Assembly (NCBI RefSeq): GCF_000281045.1 | Contig: NW_008246153.1 | Coordinates: 104,246-168,245 of the forward strand | Origin: Saprolegnia diclina VS20 | Lineage: Eukaryota > Oomycota > Saprolegniomycetes > Saprolegniales > Saprolegniaceae | DNA: 64,000 nucleotides | Reading direction: 5' to 3' | Shown: one piece after another, positions 1-11,400 of the stretch | How positions within the stretch are numbered: position 1 is the first letter of the stretch | How the letters are laid out: every line of letters begins with the position of its first letter | Made by a program: the position numbers and the translations under genes | The notes under the pieces: generated by a model | The model's input: the letters and a program-made list of their open reading frames with translations, nothing else | Database searches by the model: none | Told to the model about the DNA's origin: nothing

Positions 1-339
1 GTGCATTGAAGTTCAACGTACCCTGCCCCAAACCTCGGGTTTTCTTGGGGAAGGGGTTGATCTCGTCAAACTCGTCGATGGTGCAAATGCCCATGTCGGC
101 CAGCACAAGCGCGCCGCCTTCGAGCGTCATCTCCTTGTGCCGGGAGACCGACGCCACAACTGCCCTTGCCCGTCGTGTGGATGTCTCGGGCTCACGGTCG
201 CAACGTGCTGGAGGAGCTGCCTCTTGGCCACACTGGGGTCACCCATGAGGAGTACGTTGATGTCATTTTCATGCCTTGGTCCATGCGCTTGGTAACGCTG
301 CCAATCTTCATCACGACAATAGACTGCTTTTGCTACCAA
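1..339 (-). pseudogene. MCM helicase AAA+ domain remnant
   Basis: Read on the minus strand, this stretch carries an MCM-type Walker A ([13 protein letters not shown]) followed by a Walker B-like segment ([21 protein letters not shown]), but these lie in different frames. At least two frame changes fall between them: the [11 protein letters not shown] block is out of frame with Walker A, and the Walker B frame differs again. The residue after the Walker A lysine is Arg instead of Ser/Thr, which should abolish nucleotide binding, and the conserved residues normally following IDEFDKM are missing. The mix of features fits the MCM3/MCM7 part of the replicative MCM2-7 family. The remnant is cut by the window edge, so unseen introns cannot be excluded. 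A GTACGT-like donor lies close to the edge. I favour a decayed duplicate over a working gene. Confidence 0.6.
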
Positions 340-780
340 GATTTCTTCTTACTTTTCGACTTGGGGAATTTGAGCCGGTTTGTGGAAAGTGACGAGTGGC
401 TCGACTGTTTTTGCAAACGCGAAATTTGACATTTCACTGCGAGATCCCGCCTGGCCGTGGAGAATTGGATCCGGCTCTGACGGCGTTGTTGCTCGAAATT
501 CCGACCTTCTCGGCGGAGCTCTCTCGACGCACCTCAACGACGACTGGGAGCGCGTGACCGCCGAGATCGCGACCGGGACGAGCTCAGCGCGGTACCCCTA
601 ACCGTTTTCGTATCTTGTGGTTCTTACTCGTGTGAACACGGGAATATTGTTCATTGGTGTTGGTGTTGCAGGACGGCCTCGACTGCAATACCTGCACCCG
701 ACTCCACGACTGACAAGTCCATTCAAGCATTTATTATTGGTACAAGGTTGATAGCTGGTTGATACAAAGTTGATACTTTT
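340..780. other. Intergenic, nothing recognised
   Basis: This stretch separates the MCM remnant from the 3' end of the dehydratase gene. Open frames are short and overlap on both strands, and none resembles a known domain. No tRNA, long repeat or TATCCGGATA motif was seen. Confidence 0.5.
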
Positions 781-2844
781 CTACCACGCCACGTCGACGG
801 CTTTGGAGGCCGACCCGCACTCGGACGTGGCCGACGTCGCGCAGGCGCTTGCACTGTCGTCGTCGGACGAGTCGACGGCGACGCGGAAGAGGCGGTTGCC
901 AAACTTGCGGTAGAGGGGCATGATGCCACCGCCGGCCAAGAGGCGCTCTTCAAACAGCGACATGTTGAAGCGGAACACTTGGTCGCCGACGTGGATCGTG
1001 CGGCCCTTCATCTCGATGCGGATCGGCGTCTCGGGTTGCACGGCCGCGTAGAAGGCTTCGTCCGTCACTTGGATGCCCACGAGCGCAAAGTTCTGCACGT
1101 TCCGGGAGAAAATGTACCCAAACGACTTGGCAATGACCGCGTCGACGCCCGCGCCCTTGAGCGCCGTCACTGCCTGCTCGCGCGACGACCCGCAGCCAAA
1201 GCCGTGGCCAGCGACCACGATCGTCTGGCCTTGCTTGACCTTCTCGCGGAAGTCTGGGTTCGTATGCAGGAACGCGACCTTGCCGAGCGCGTCCATGTCG
1301 TTCTCGCAGAGGTACTCGCCCGGCAGAATCGCGTCCGTGTCAATGTTGTCGCCAAACACCTGCGCGCGGCCGGTAAGGACCGTCGGGAGTCCCGAGAGGT
1401 CGACCGCGCCGTCGCTGGATGCCTCGGCGGCCACTGACGTCGGGAGCTCCGGCGACGGCTCGGCGGGCACGATCGGCGGCAACGGCGTCGACTTGGGCAA
1501 GTACGAGTGGAACCGGGCCTGGTCGATCTTGGCCAAGAATGGCGTCGCATCCGTGATCGTCATGCTGAAGCTCGAGGCCGCGACCGTGATAGCCGACGCG
1601 AGGTGCGCGATCGAGCCCTTCCCCATGCGGTTGCGGTAGTTGCGGTTCTGGGAGCTGAGCCACACCTCGCCCTCCTTGGCCACGTCGGCCGCGATCGCAA
1701 GGCAGAACGAGCACCCGGGCGCGCCGACAGTGAAGCCCGCGCGCTCGTAGATCTCGAGGAGGCCACACGCACGGAGGTGGTCGACGATAATTTGGCTGCC
1801 GGGCGTCACACGGCGATGCCCGTGGCTTGCCGGCACGAGACCCGCGTTGAGGCACTGCTCGAGGACGAGGGCACCGAGGATGAGGTCCTCTTCGGCCGTC
1901 GTGCACGCGCCAATGAAGCAACCGTGGAGCGGTGTGCCCGCGACATCCGCGACCGGCTGCACGTTGTCGGGCGACGGGAAGAGCGCAACCTGCGGTGTGA
2001 GGTGCGCGAGGTCGATCTGGAACACCTCGGCGTACTTGGCGTCCGGGTCGGCGCGGAAGTAGAGCGCGTCGTTGTTGTGCGACTCGCGCGTGGCAATGTA
2101 GGCTTGCGTGCGCTCGTCGGCGGGGAAGACGCCGGCGATGCCGCCAAACTCGGCCGTCATGTTGGCGATCGCAAAGCGCGCGTCACAGGAAAGCGGCGCA
2201 ATGTTGCCGGTCCACTCGACGCAGCGCCCGATCGCGACCGTGTTGCACTTGAGCTGGCCGAGCGTGTAGAGCATCACGTCCTTCCCGCCGAGGCCAAAGG
2301 ACGGCGCGTTCACAAACTCAATCTTGACCGTCTCGGGCACTTGAATCCACGTTTCGCCCGTTACGAGGGGCATGACGACGTCGGCGGCGCCGAGCCCGAT
2401 CGCGAATGCGCCGAGGCCGCCCGTCGAGCAGCTGTGGCTGTCGGCGCCAACGACGACTTGGCCCGGCTGCGCGCGCTGGCGGTAAAACTCGGTGTGGAGG
2501 ATTGTCGTGTTGGGCGGCTGAAAGTTGGTGAGGTTGGCCTCCTTCGCAAAGTCGGTCGACGCCTTGATCATCATCTGCTGCTTCGGGAGATGGTTCACGC
2601 GCGGGTCCACCGTGTGGTCGATCGCGAGCCAGAAGCGGTCGTTGCGCCAGATGCGCGGCCGGCCCATGTCCTGGTACGTCTTGTCCATCGACTTCCACGT
2701 GATCTCGCAGGCCAAGGTCCATTGCGCCTTGACGCAGATCATCTGGCCGGGCTCGATGTAGGGCTTCTTGAGGCCGACGGCCGAGTGCGTCAGAATCTTC
2801 TCGGGCAGCGTCATCGGGCGGCGGTCCATTCCGGCCATGCTCAT
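781..2844 (-). CDS. Fused LeuC-LeuD type aconitase-family dehydratase
   Basis: A single-exon protein of about 687 residues joins the two halves of an isopropylmalate-isomerase-type dehydratase. The N-terminal LeuC-like catalytic part (about residues 1-440) has GADSHSCSTGGLGAFAIGLG and the iron-sulfur cysteines in GCFIGACTT (near residue 311) and PGCSFC (near residue 378). The C-terminal LeuD-like swivel part (about 495-660) has GDNIDTDAILPGEYL and FGCGSSREQAVTALKGAGV. The family isomerises 3-isopropylmalate (leucine synthesis) or homocitrate/homoaconitate (lysine synthesis) using a [4Fe-4S] cluster; I cannot tell which substrate applies. The start MSMAGMDRR was chosen because similarity begins there. 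An upstream in-frame ATG at 2931 adds an Arg-rich, acid-poor leader that could be a mitochondrial presequence. The frame stays open to 3264, but that extension does not look coding. A 162-bp piece of this gene is copied at 12666-12827. Confidence 0.88.
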   Translation of the reverse strand: MSMAGMDRRPMTLPEKILTHSAVGLKKPYIEPGQMICVKAQWTLACEITWKSMDKTYQDMGRPRIWRNDRFWLAIDHTVDPRVNHLPKQQMMIKASTDFAKEANLTNFQPPNTTILHTEFYRQRAQPGQVVVGADSHSCSTGGLGAFAIGLGAADVVMPLVTGETWIQVPETVKIEFVNAPSFGLGGKDVMLYTLGQLKCNTVAIGRCVEWTGNIAPLSCDARFAIANMTAEFGGIAGVFPADERTQAYIATRESHNNDALYFRADPDAKYAEVFQIDLAHLTPQVALFPSPDNVQPVADVAGTPLHGCFIGACTTAEEDLILGALVLEQCLNAGLVPASHGHRRVTPGSQIIVDHLRACGLLEIYERAGFTVGAPGCSFCLAIAADVAKEGEVWLSSQNRNYRNRMGKGSIAHLASAITVAASSFSMTITDATPFLAKIDQARFHSYLPKSTPLPPIVPAEPSPELPTSVAAEASSDGAVDLSGLPTVLTGRAQVFGDNIDTDAILPGEYLCENDMDALGKVAFLHTNPDFREKVKQGQTIVVAGHGFGCGSSREQAVTALKGAGVDAVIAKSFGYIFSRNVQNFALVGIQVTDEAFYAAVQPETPIRIEMKGRTIHVGDQVFRFNMSLFEERLLAGGGIMPLYRKFGNRLFRVAVDSSDDDSASACATSATSECGSASKAVDVAW

Positions 2845-3704
2845 CTCTGGCGGTGGCAAATTTGGAAATGCTGCGATCCACGCCGATCTTGCACGTGATT
2901 GCGCATTGCGTTTTGCGTGAAATAGTGTCATGTTGAAGTGCAATACAAATAGAGCGTCAATTTCTGATTGCGCAAGCGGGAACGATCGTGATCTAGTGTA
3001 TGTGTCCGAGGTTTGACGCCACTTGGCGCGCGCGCAGGAAAATTCTCTCGCTCCTGCCGCTGTCGGCAGAGGGCCATGCAAATGACGTGCTCTCTCCAGC
3101 ACGCAGCTCTCCCCAGCACGCAGTGTGCATGGAGAAGGCGCCGAGTTCCAACGGAATTTCATTGAAAAAAATAGCCGAAACTGGGCTCTATCGCTGCACG
3201 TTGGCTCGCTCGATGGCTCCTGGCAATCAGCAATGCGTTGTGAGCACATCAAGCCTTGTACCATCGTCCTGCGAGTATGCTTCTTCGCTCGAAGTAGAAC
3301 GGTTGGAGCCTCCCATGCATGCGCAAGCTCCTGCTCGATGAGATGAAGTGGAGGTTGACGTCACATGCAATGCGCAATCACCAAGATGGTTGCCCTTGCC
3401 ATCAACGACGCAATACGACGTTTATGGACGATACCCGAACCTACAAAACCATGCAGTGCCTTCGGTACAGCGTATTCGAGTACTGGGCTCGTCGAATGTG
3501 CCAGCTTGAGAAAATAACACTGTCTGCGTGCACATCCAGTGTATCGAAAGTACTAGGTTACGAGTAGACAGAGTATTTGCATGCACAGGCAGCGCAGACA
3601 TAGAGAGTATTTCCATGACTTTATTGTCGATCGCTATTAAAGTTAGAACCGTTTCGTTAATTACTTCTTTTTGGCGGCAACTGCCCTTTCTGCGCAAGAC
3701 CGCC
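2845..3704. other. Divergent intergenic region
   Basis: This is the shared 5' region of the dehydratase (minus) and the CFAP57-like gene (plus). It contains a possible presequence extension of the dehydratase (to 2931) and a small imperfect tandem duplication of about 16 bp near 3090-3121 (CTCTCC.CAGCACGCAG). No copy of the TATCCGGATA motif was seen and no other gene can be supported. Confidence 0.45.
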
Positions 3705-6700
3705 ATGGACGCCGACGAGGCGACGCTGCTCACCAACACGGTGCAGTGCATCTCGCGGGCGACGAGTGCGCACGCACCTCGGCCGCTGCGATCGCCGGCG
3801 CCCCACACACCGCGCATCAAGCCGCTATCCGGCGTGGGTCTCAACACCCATCTTCGGGACCTCTTTTACTACCTCAACAAGAACGAGGTCGTCTTCAGCC
3901 TCGGCAAGCACGTCGTCGTACAGAACGTCCATAACCAGCGCATGGCCTTCTTCGAGCCGCCGGGCGAGGCGACCGAGAGCGTCGTCGCAGGCGACGTCAC
4001 AGCGCTCGGGCTCACGAGCAAGCGCAACTACTTGGCCGTCGCGCGCGGCCCGCACTCGGTGCTCGCGCGCTCCACGAGCACGATCGCGATCTATAGCCTC
4101 CGCGACCACAAGGCTGCGTCGGTACGTACACTGCATTGTTGTACGCACCTCAGGTGCGCGCACGTAGACTATCGAGATGGACGACGCCGTGCGGACGCCG
4201 GTGCGTGTGATTACGTACCAGACGCACAGCTTCGTGTCGCTCGCGTTCTCAGCGAACGGCAAGTTTTTGCTGGGGCAGAGCTCGACCGCCAACTGGAGCT
4301 TTGTGCTCTGGGACTGGACGCGCGCACGCAAAATCGCAGTCGCCGAGGTCCACACGCGCGTGAGTTCTCGTGGCCGTGACGTCGTCGCATCATGCACACT
4401 TGGTAGGTGACGCGCGTGCACTTCAACCCGATTGACTTTGCACAAATGTCGACGTCCGGCGGCATGCACCTCCGGCTCTGGAAGCTGGCAGAGCCCACGT
4501 GCCGCCAGTTTGCCACGTTCACAGCCCCCGTCAAGTACGTCGAGCACGCGTGGATCCCCAAGAGCGACGGGCTCGTTGCGCTGCTCGAAAACGGCGACGT
4601 CCAGCACATCTACAACGGCGAGCTCGTCCGGACACTGCCGTCGTTGCACCACGGTCATTACCTCTCGTCGCTCCAAACATTCAAAAACAGGTGGACTCTA
4701 TGGCGATTGTCCTGTTGTGCTATCGCAGGGATGACTAGTGTCGTGATTGCCGGCAACAACGGCTACGTCTCGCTCCTCGACGTCGGCGACGTCGAAACGA
4801 GCGGTGCGATCGCCGAACTGAGCCTCTCTCGGCGCATGCAGCTCGAATCTCGGTCGCTACTGCATCCAGACACTATAGATCTTTTCGTAAACTTGAGCGT
4901 AGTGAGCCGATCCTTGCCGTCGGTGTCGATACGACGGGCGCGGCGTTGATGCTAGTCACACCAAGTCTCTATGGCGCGTACGAGCTCGCGAACCTCTGCC
5001 TCCTTCGCGGCGACGACGAGGTGCGCTGACGCTCAAATGCACGAGAGACTGAAAGATGGGCTAGTCAATTGCGCTTGTGACATATGCAGCGCTGCCCCGC
5101 CCCGTGGACCTCTCGGCCATGACGACAGCGTGTCGCCGACGCGTCTTTGCGACGCTCGGGCGGGCGGCGTCGGGTGGCCACGCCATTGCGCTGTACAGTC
5201 AAGACGGCACGCCGGGGCTGTTGCAGTACACATTTCCACACCTCGCGCCCAACGACATTGCCGTGCACCCGTCCGGTTTTGAAGTGCTCGTGAGCTTTAG
5301 GTGCGCGCACTTGTTGACTTGCTTCTCAAAACACCGTTTTAGCGTCCAGCTACACGTGTACCATGTGCTCATTGACACGTTCAAGATCGCGTTTGAAGTT
5401 GAAGTTCGCCACGCCACCTCGGTCGCCTACAGTCGCGGCGGCAGCTTCTTTTGTGCGCTCGTCGAAGACTGGAGCATCTACGTCTACAGCAACTACGCTG
5501 GCTCCGAGCCGGTGCTGCACTCGGTGTGCAGGGGTACCTACTTACCTCCTTTTCTGCGGTGCTCACGGACTCGACGAGTAGGCAAGGACGTGCCCCTCTC
5601 GGCGCTTGCTTGGGGCACCGACGAGACGCGTCTGTACGCGGGCGATGAGCGCGGCTACTTTTGTGAGTGGGCGTTCACCGATGCTGGGTTTGCGGCGACA
5701 CCGGCCGTGTTCCGTGACGACGAGCGGACACGAGCCTACACGGCTATCGCAACGACCCGCCGCGCAGGTATGAATGGCACTTCCAATCTCCTTTGCTTGT
5801 CGATGACACTGCAGCACAGGACACCGGGTGCTGGCGGCCGCCTTCCTCAGCGGCACGGGCGTGGCTGCGATCCATGTTTGGCCCACCGTCGACTTGACCG
5901 CCGCGCCCGACCGGACACCGGAGCTCGATGCAAAGATCACGGCCCTCGAGTTCTGCAGTACCGCGCTCTGCGTTGGCCTGGCGTCTGGCACGCTGCACGT
6001 CTACTGGTGGTACGTCGACACGTGTTCATCGGTCGTTGCACCCTGCGGGATGTCGTAGGGAAGAGGGCTCAGCGGGCCCGCGACTCTGCGCCCAGCCGCT
6101 CACGATCGACTTGACGACGGCGCCGCTGGTGTCGCTCCGCTCGTGCAGCATCGAGGGCCACCTCCTCGCTGCGAGTGACGACGGCGTCGTCTTGGAGACG
6201 GCGATCACAGTGGCTTTGAGCGTGCCGCCCGAGCTGCCGCCGCCGACATCTTCGTCGTCGCTGGCGCTCGAAACGCCGACTCTGCACTCGACCAATGCCT
6301 TTGTGACCGTCGTGCCCACGGACGACCTCTGTTTGGTGGAGCGCAGCAGCGTCACGGAGCGGGTCTTGCACATCGCCGACCTCGAGACCGAGATGGACCA
6401 GCTCAAAATCGAAAAGGAGATCGTCAACAAACTCAACTCGGAGCAGCGCACTCTCCTGGAGCGCGAGCGGCACGCTGAAATCCGCGCCGTGCGCACGTCG
6501 CTCGAAGCCCAGGTCTACGCTGCCCAAGACGCGCTCGCGTACGAAAAGAAAGAGGCCGAGGCGCTCACAGCGACGCTCAAGGCCACCCACGCCCGCGACG
6601 CCAGCGCCATGCAAACCATTCTCAGCACGCAAATCGAAACGCTCCATGACGTGTGCGCGCAGCTCGAGCTCGACCTCATCAAGGCGCGGCAGAGCATCGA

Positions 6701-8188
6701 CGACGCGACGTTTGCCGGTGACGAGCGCGCGATGCAGCTGCGCAAGGCGCTGGAAGCGAGCCACAAGGCCGAGTGCAACGGTCTCCGCGCCGAGATTTGC
6801 CGGCTCAACGACGCCTTGGCGCTCAAGACGAAAGCGTACGACGAAGTGCTCTCGCAACAGGACGACGACCACCTACTCCACCTGACCTCGCTCCAGGCCA
6901 AGATCGAGGCCGAGCGAGGTACGGCCACGCCACGTGATTGGTGGACATACATGTGATATGTAGCCAATGGCGCGGCGGCGTCGATTGCGGCCAAAGATTC
7001 CACGTCGAACCTCCAGCAGCAACTGCGGATGATGCTCAACGCACTCGACACCAAATCGGCCGACGTTGAGAAACTAACCCGGGAAAAAATCGACTTGGCC
7101 GCACACGTGGCAGCGCTGCAGACCGAGTTGGCGGCGGAGCGCAAGCGCGCGGCGAAAGCGACGGCCGAGTGCACGCTTCTCGAGACCCAAGTCACCGACC
7201 TCGTACGCGTCTTTGTATCAATGTATCGAGTGAAAAGACGAAGTAGACGCGGTCCCTGGACGGCCTTGAGCGACTCAACAACATCCGCTTGTGCAAGCTC
7301 AAGACGATCCAGGATTCGCTCGCGGCCAAAGACGCGGCAAATGACGCGATGACGTCGTTCGTAGACGAGCTCCACCACGAAAACAGCAACGTGATCCGCG
7401 ACGCCAATGCACTGGACGAGAAACAGCATCTTTTGCTCCGCAAACTGCGTTTCTACGAGCAAACGCTCACGGTGCACAAGGCTGGTTTGGCCGACGCCAG
7501 CGCGACGGTGCTGGCGTTCCGTCGGGACCTCGGGATCCTCATCGAAGACGAGCAGCGCGGGAAGCGGCTCAAGATCGATGCGATTGTTAAACTATACCAC
7601 AAGTACGAGCCGTCGGCGCAGCATGTGACGCGCGAGCGCGGCACGGACGAAGCCATCATCCACGAACTCACGCGCCAAAACAAGTGCGTCGAGGACCACC
7701 GGCGCAAGCTCCGGTCGCGCGTCGCGACGGTCGTGAGCGAGAAACACAAGCTCACGACGCTCTTCTCCCAAGACAACCAAAAGCTCCTCGAGGACGTCCA
7801 CCGCTTAACGCGGGAGAACCACGAATTGAAGCGCCGACCGAAAAAGCTGGCGCAGGTGCAAAGACCGCCGCCGTTCGGCGTCAAGGGCGAAGACAACAAC
7901 AGCAACCACGACACGACGGGCCACGGTCCCGACACACCAATCGTCGTCGAGCCAGCGACCGACGCGACGTGCCGCGTGTACATTCCTTGCGGCATTCACA
8001 TTGGACCGCAGCCCGTCGCTGCGCAACCGTCGCCGGTAGTGCGGTCGCTCATTCGCCCCAAGACAAGCAAGCCCAAGCGCGTGCCCCGGGTTGTCATGCA
8101 CACGGACGCCACGCGCAAGACGTCGGGCGTTCGACCCCAGTCGGCGCTGCCGTCGTCCGTACACAAACCGTCGCGGCTGTTTGCGTAG
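3705..8188 (+). CDS. CFAP57: CFAP57/WDR65-like axonemal protein
   Basis: This multi-exon gene encodes about 1,300 residues: N-terminal WD40 repeats, then a long coiled coil from about residue 700. CFAP57 is a cilium/flagellum protein linked to inner-arm dynein assembly. Blocks such as YLAVARG, SFVSLAFSANGKFLLG and WSFVLWDWTRARK follow the CFAP57 order. Supported exons are 3705-4121, 4168-4359, 4407-4690, about 4729-4848, 4891-5020, about 5092-5300, 5343-5533, 5582-5767, 5820-6009, 6059-6918, 6964-7202 and 7248-8188. Most junctions keep frame with GT..AG introns of 42-52 nt, for example RAG|HRVLAAA and VYWW|EEGSAG. Two junctions, 4690/4729 and 5020/5092, do not keep frame with obvious sites, so they may use unusual sites or carry small indels. 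The start is the first ATG (MDADEATLL) in the frame that leads into conserved sequence. Confidence 0.85.
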
Positions 8189-8415
8189 GCGGTCAAGATA
8201 CACTGCCGACTACTGAACCAAGGACATATCAATGTATCAATGTGCTGTTGTCCTTGCTTGATCGTTTGGTGGCGAATGCTGTGATGCAGGATGGTGGTTG
8301 CTACTGCGATGGAAACCATGGTGGTCTTCGCTGATCCCAGCTCCAGGCCAAGGCGCCTGTCGTGCGAGTTGGATGTTGGACCTGCTTCTAAACTATCAAC
8401 TTGATATATCATCGA

Positions 8416-11400
8416 TTACTCGGAAATTGACCAATCAAACTTGAGCGCTTGGAGCTCTTGCAGATGTGGGGGCGTGAGGATAGCACCGCCTTGCCGCAGC
8501 TCGCGCACGAGCCGTCCGAGCGGGACGCTCTCGGATACGTACTCGAGCGGGACGTTCGAGTGCTCGTGTTCGATAAAGTACCGACGAAGTTCGTCGAGAC
8601 AAACGCGCCACGGGAATGCATCGAGCGGGCGCGGTGCCGCCATCGGGGCGTACGGGCCATGTGGAGGTGCCGCCATCGGGGCGTACGGGCTGCGAAGAGG
8701 TACCGGCATCGGCAACGGGGCCATGGGGCCGCGGGGAGGCACTACCCAGCCGTGTGCGAGCCGGCGCCGAACCGACGCCACCGGTTCCGGGTCGTCTTGG
8801 CGGCGGCGGACACCAACGGGGAGGGGCTGCACCGGCCCCGTGCCGATGGCATCTCGGTCACTGTTGTCGCGCTTCGTGCCCGGGTCCTCGTCGCTGGGAC
8901 TGCAGATGTTGATGACTCGAGCGGTAGCACGGATCGGTTCACTGCGAATGGCGTGGATACGGTCAAGGTCCTTGGCAACGGCTTTGGCCTTGGCACGGGG
9001 AGCGCCGCGGACAGACGGCCTCGCGTTGGGCGCTGGCAAACTTGACAGAACGATGGGTGCGACAGTGGACGCCCGGTGCTTCGACTGCGAGGCACTGGCC
9101 GGCAAGGCGTCCCACTCAAAGCCAATAGCACCGAGCTGGGTCGCGACCGTCGATACGACATCGGCTGCTGTGAGGCGGCGCAACCAAAACGCGACGTCGC
9201 CGAGTCGCAGGCCGTTCAACGACGCGGGCCAGACGACGTCAGAGCTGATTGTGAATGCACGAGGTACTCGGAGATGGCCGTTGAGCGCCTTGAACATAGT
9301 GAGCGCCTGGAACTTGATCGCCCACCGAGCTCGGCGGTCGAATCGCCGATCGTCAAGGGTGGACTGCAGATGCTCAAACGCCCGTCCAACCTCGAGCTCG
9401 AGCAAAAATGCGCCCACTGACACAGATCGCAGCACGACGGGACACGCCCGCGATATCGTGCCGAGGCGAGCTGATTCGCTCGGGCTTGGCGTCGCCCGGA
9501 GCCACAGATCCAGCGCAACGAGGTGGTCCGATTGCTCGTTCGGGCTAGTATCAAGCGCAAGACTTGCTGGCGCTGCCGGTTGCGCGCCGCCCGACGGTTG
9601 CACGGCTACGGGTGACGGCTGATCGGCTTCTGGCTGTGCACCGGCCTCGGTAGACACCGCATCGTCGGTGATGGTCGTTGCAGCCGGAACGGTCGCTGGT
9701 GGTGCCGAGTTGTCGCCGCTTGGTACGGTGTCTGGTGCTTCTGCTCCGGTAGCGATGGCGTCGACGGCAGCGATGGTGTCGGGCGGCAGCAAGTAGAGCT
9801 CTCTTGCCGAGTGCAGATACTGGACCCAATGGCCGAGGCGCATGCCGTGCATGTCTTCCGGCCAACTGGCAATACAAGGTACAACAAATGCCTCTGGCAC
9901 GTCCGTCAAGCCGTAGAGCGAGTGGTATGTGCGCAGTCCGTCGAGAATGTGCGCCCACGTCGCAGGCGTGTTGAAGTCAAAGCCGATCGTCGCCAGCTGC
10001 TGCGTCTTGGCGTAGTCGAGATGCTTTATGAGCACGCCGAGAGACCACGCGAGCTCGCCCAGCGGGGCGCCACTCCATGGCGTCGACCACTTTGACGGCA
10101 CCACAAAGTCCAGCGGTACGGTCGTCTTGCCATCCGAAGTGAGCCGGGAGACGAGTTGCACAAAGTCGTCAAAGGGCGGAACGTCAGCAAAGAGACCCAA
10201 CGCTCGGACGCACGCATCTTCGTTTGGTCGGAGCTCAAACCAGTGATTCCGCAACGCCAGAATGACACGCGAGAGCACAATGTCGCTGCTGCCCGGTGGC
10301 CAAGCGGCGTCGTCCGCTGGCACCGCAAAGTCGTCGGGCATCGTGCCTACGTGGCGGACGAGCTGTTGGTACGCGTGAAGCGCTGCGACCTGCGTAGCAA
10401 TCGAGACGGTCCCGACAACGAGGCCACCGCGCGTTGCGCGTTTCACGCAGCGCGACGTGGCCTCCGCAGACGAAAAGCCGAGTTGCTGGAGCTGCGCTTC
10501 AAACTTTTTGTCGAGGGCGCGGTCGTGGTAGTGCAGCGACTGCAAAAACGCGGCCAGTTTGAGGCCTCGCAGCGGCGTCGGCCACGGCGAGGCCGTTGGC
10601 ACCGTGAAGCGCAACGGCATATTGGCCGTCCCGTGCAAATGCCGATAGAACGCAAGCGCGCGCACCTTGTCTTGCAGCGTCCAGGCGCGCGCCGTCGGGG
10701 CGGACGCCTTGGGAGCGACACGTCGTGGCGCGTCGTTCACGGTGACACCAAGCGCGCGGAGCTCGTCGCACACGGGCAACGAAAGCTCTTTGTGCTGCCA
10801 AAACCAGCGCAGACGCACACCGAGCGGAACGCCGTGGCTGTCGGGTGGCCACGCAGAGCCACTCGACGGCACGACAAAGTCGTATGGCAAGACAGTATGG
10901 ACGTCGCGGACGACCCGCACAATGTCTCGAAGTTGCTTGAGTACCTGAAGCCGAGTGGTCGCATCATGCGGAGGCTCCCACAACAGCTGAGGGGCACGCA
11001 GCGTTTGCGTGAGCGTTGCAAACGTAGCTGCTGTGGCCGGTGGCAGCAAACGCAGTCGCTTGGCCGTGTGCATGCGCTCGACGAAGTGTCCAAGGCGCAG
11101 TCCGGCCAGGTCGCCCGGCCACGTTGGCGGCGCCACAAAGCTCGGCGTGACCGCTTTGGCTCCATAGTGCTCGAGGCCAACCAAGATATTTGCCCACGTC
11201 GCGTCGACGTTGAAGACAAAGCCAGCGCGTTTAAGGTCGTCGCGCTGTGCAGCCTTGAGCGCCCGAGCCTTCAAGCCGACCGACCACGCAAGATCGCCGA
11301 GGGCCAAGCCGCGCCAGGCGTTGATCCAGGGACCGCCCATCCGAGGCACGACAAAGTCGATGCGCACGGCGCAAGAGCCAAACTCGGCGCGGTAGATGGC

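Noticed and set aside
1507-2898. Long plus-strand open frame over the dehydratase
   Set aside because: It is the antisense shadow of a GC-rich gene, with Arg/Val/Ala-rich composition and no domain.
3090-3121. Short 16-bp imperfect tandem duplication
   Set aside because: Only two copies and no link to a gene feature; likely replication slippage.
2845-3264. In-frame N-terminal extension of the dehydratase
   Set aside because: The frame is open by chance in GC-rich DNA; similarity starts at MSMAGM. Only the part from 2931 is kept as a possible presequence.
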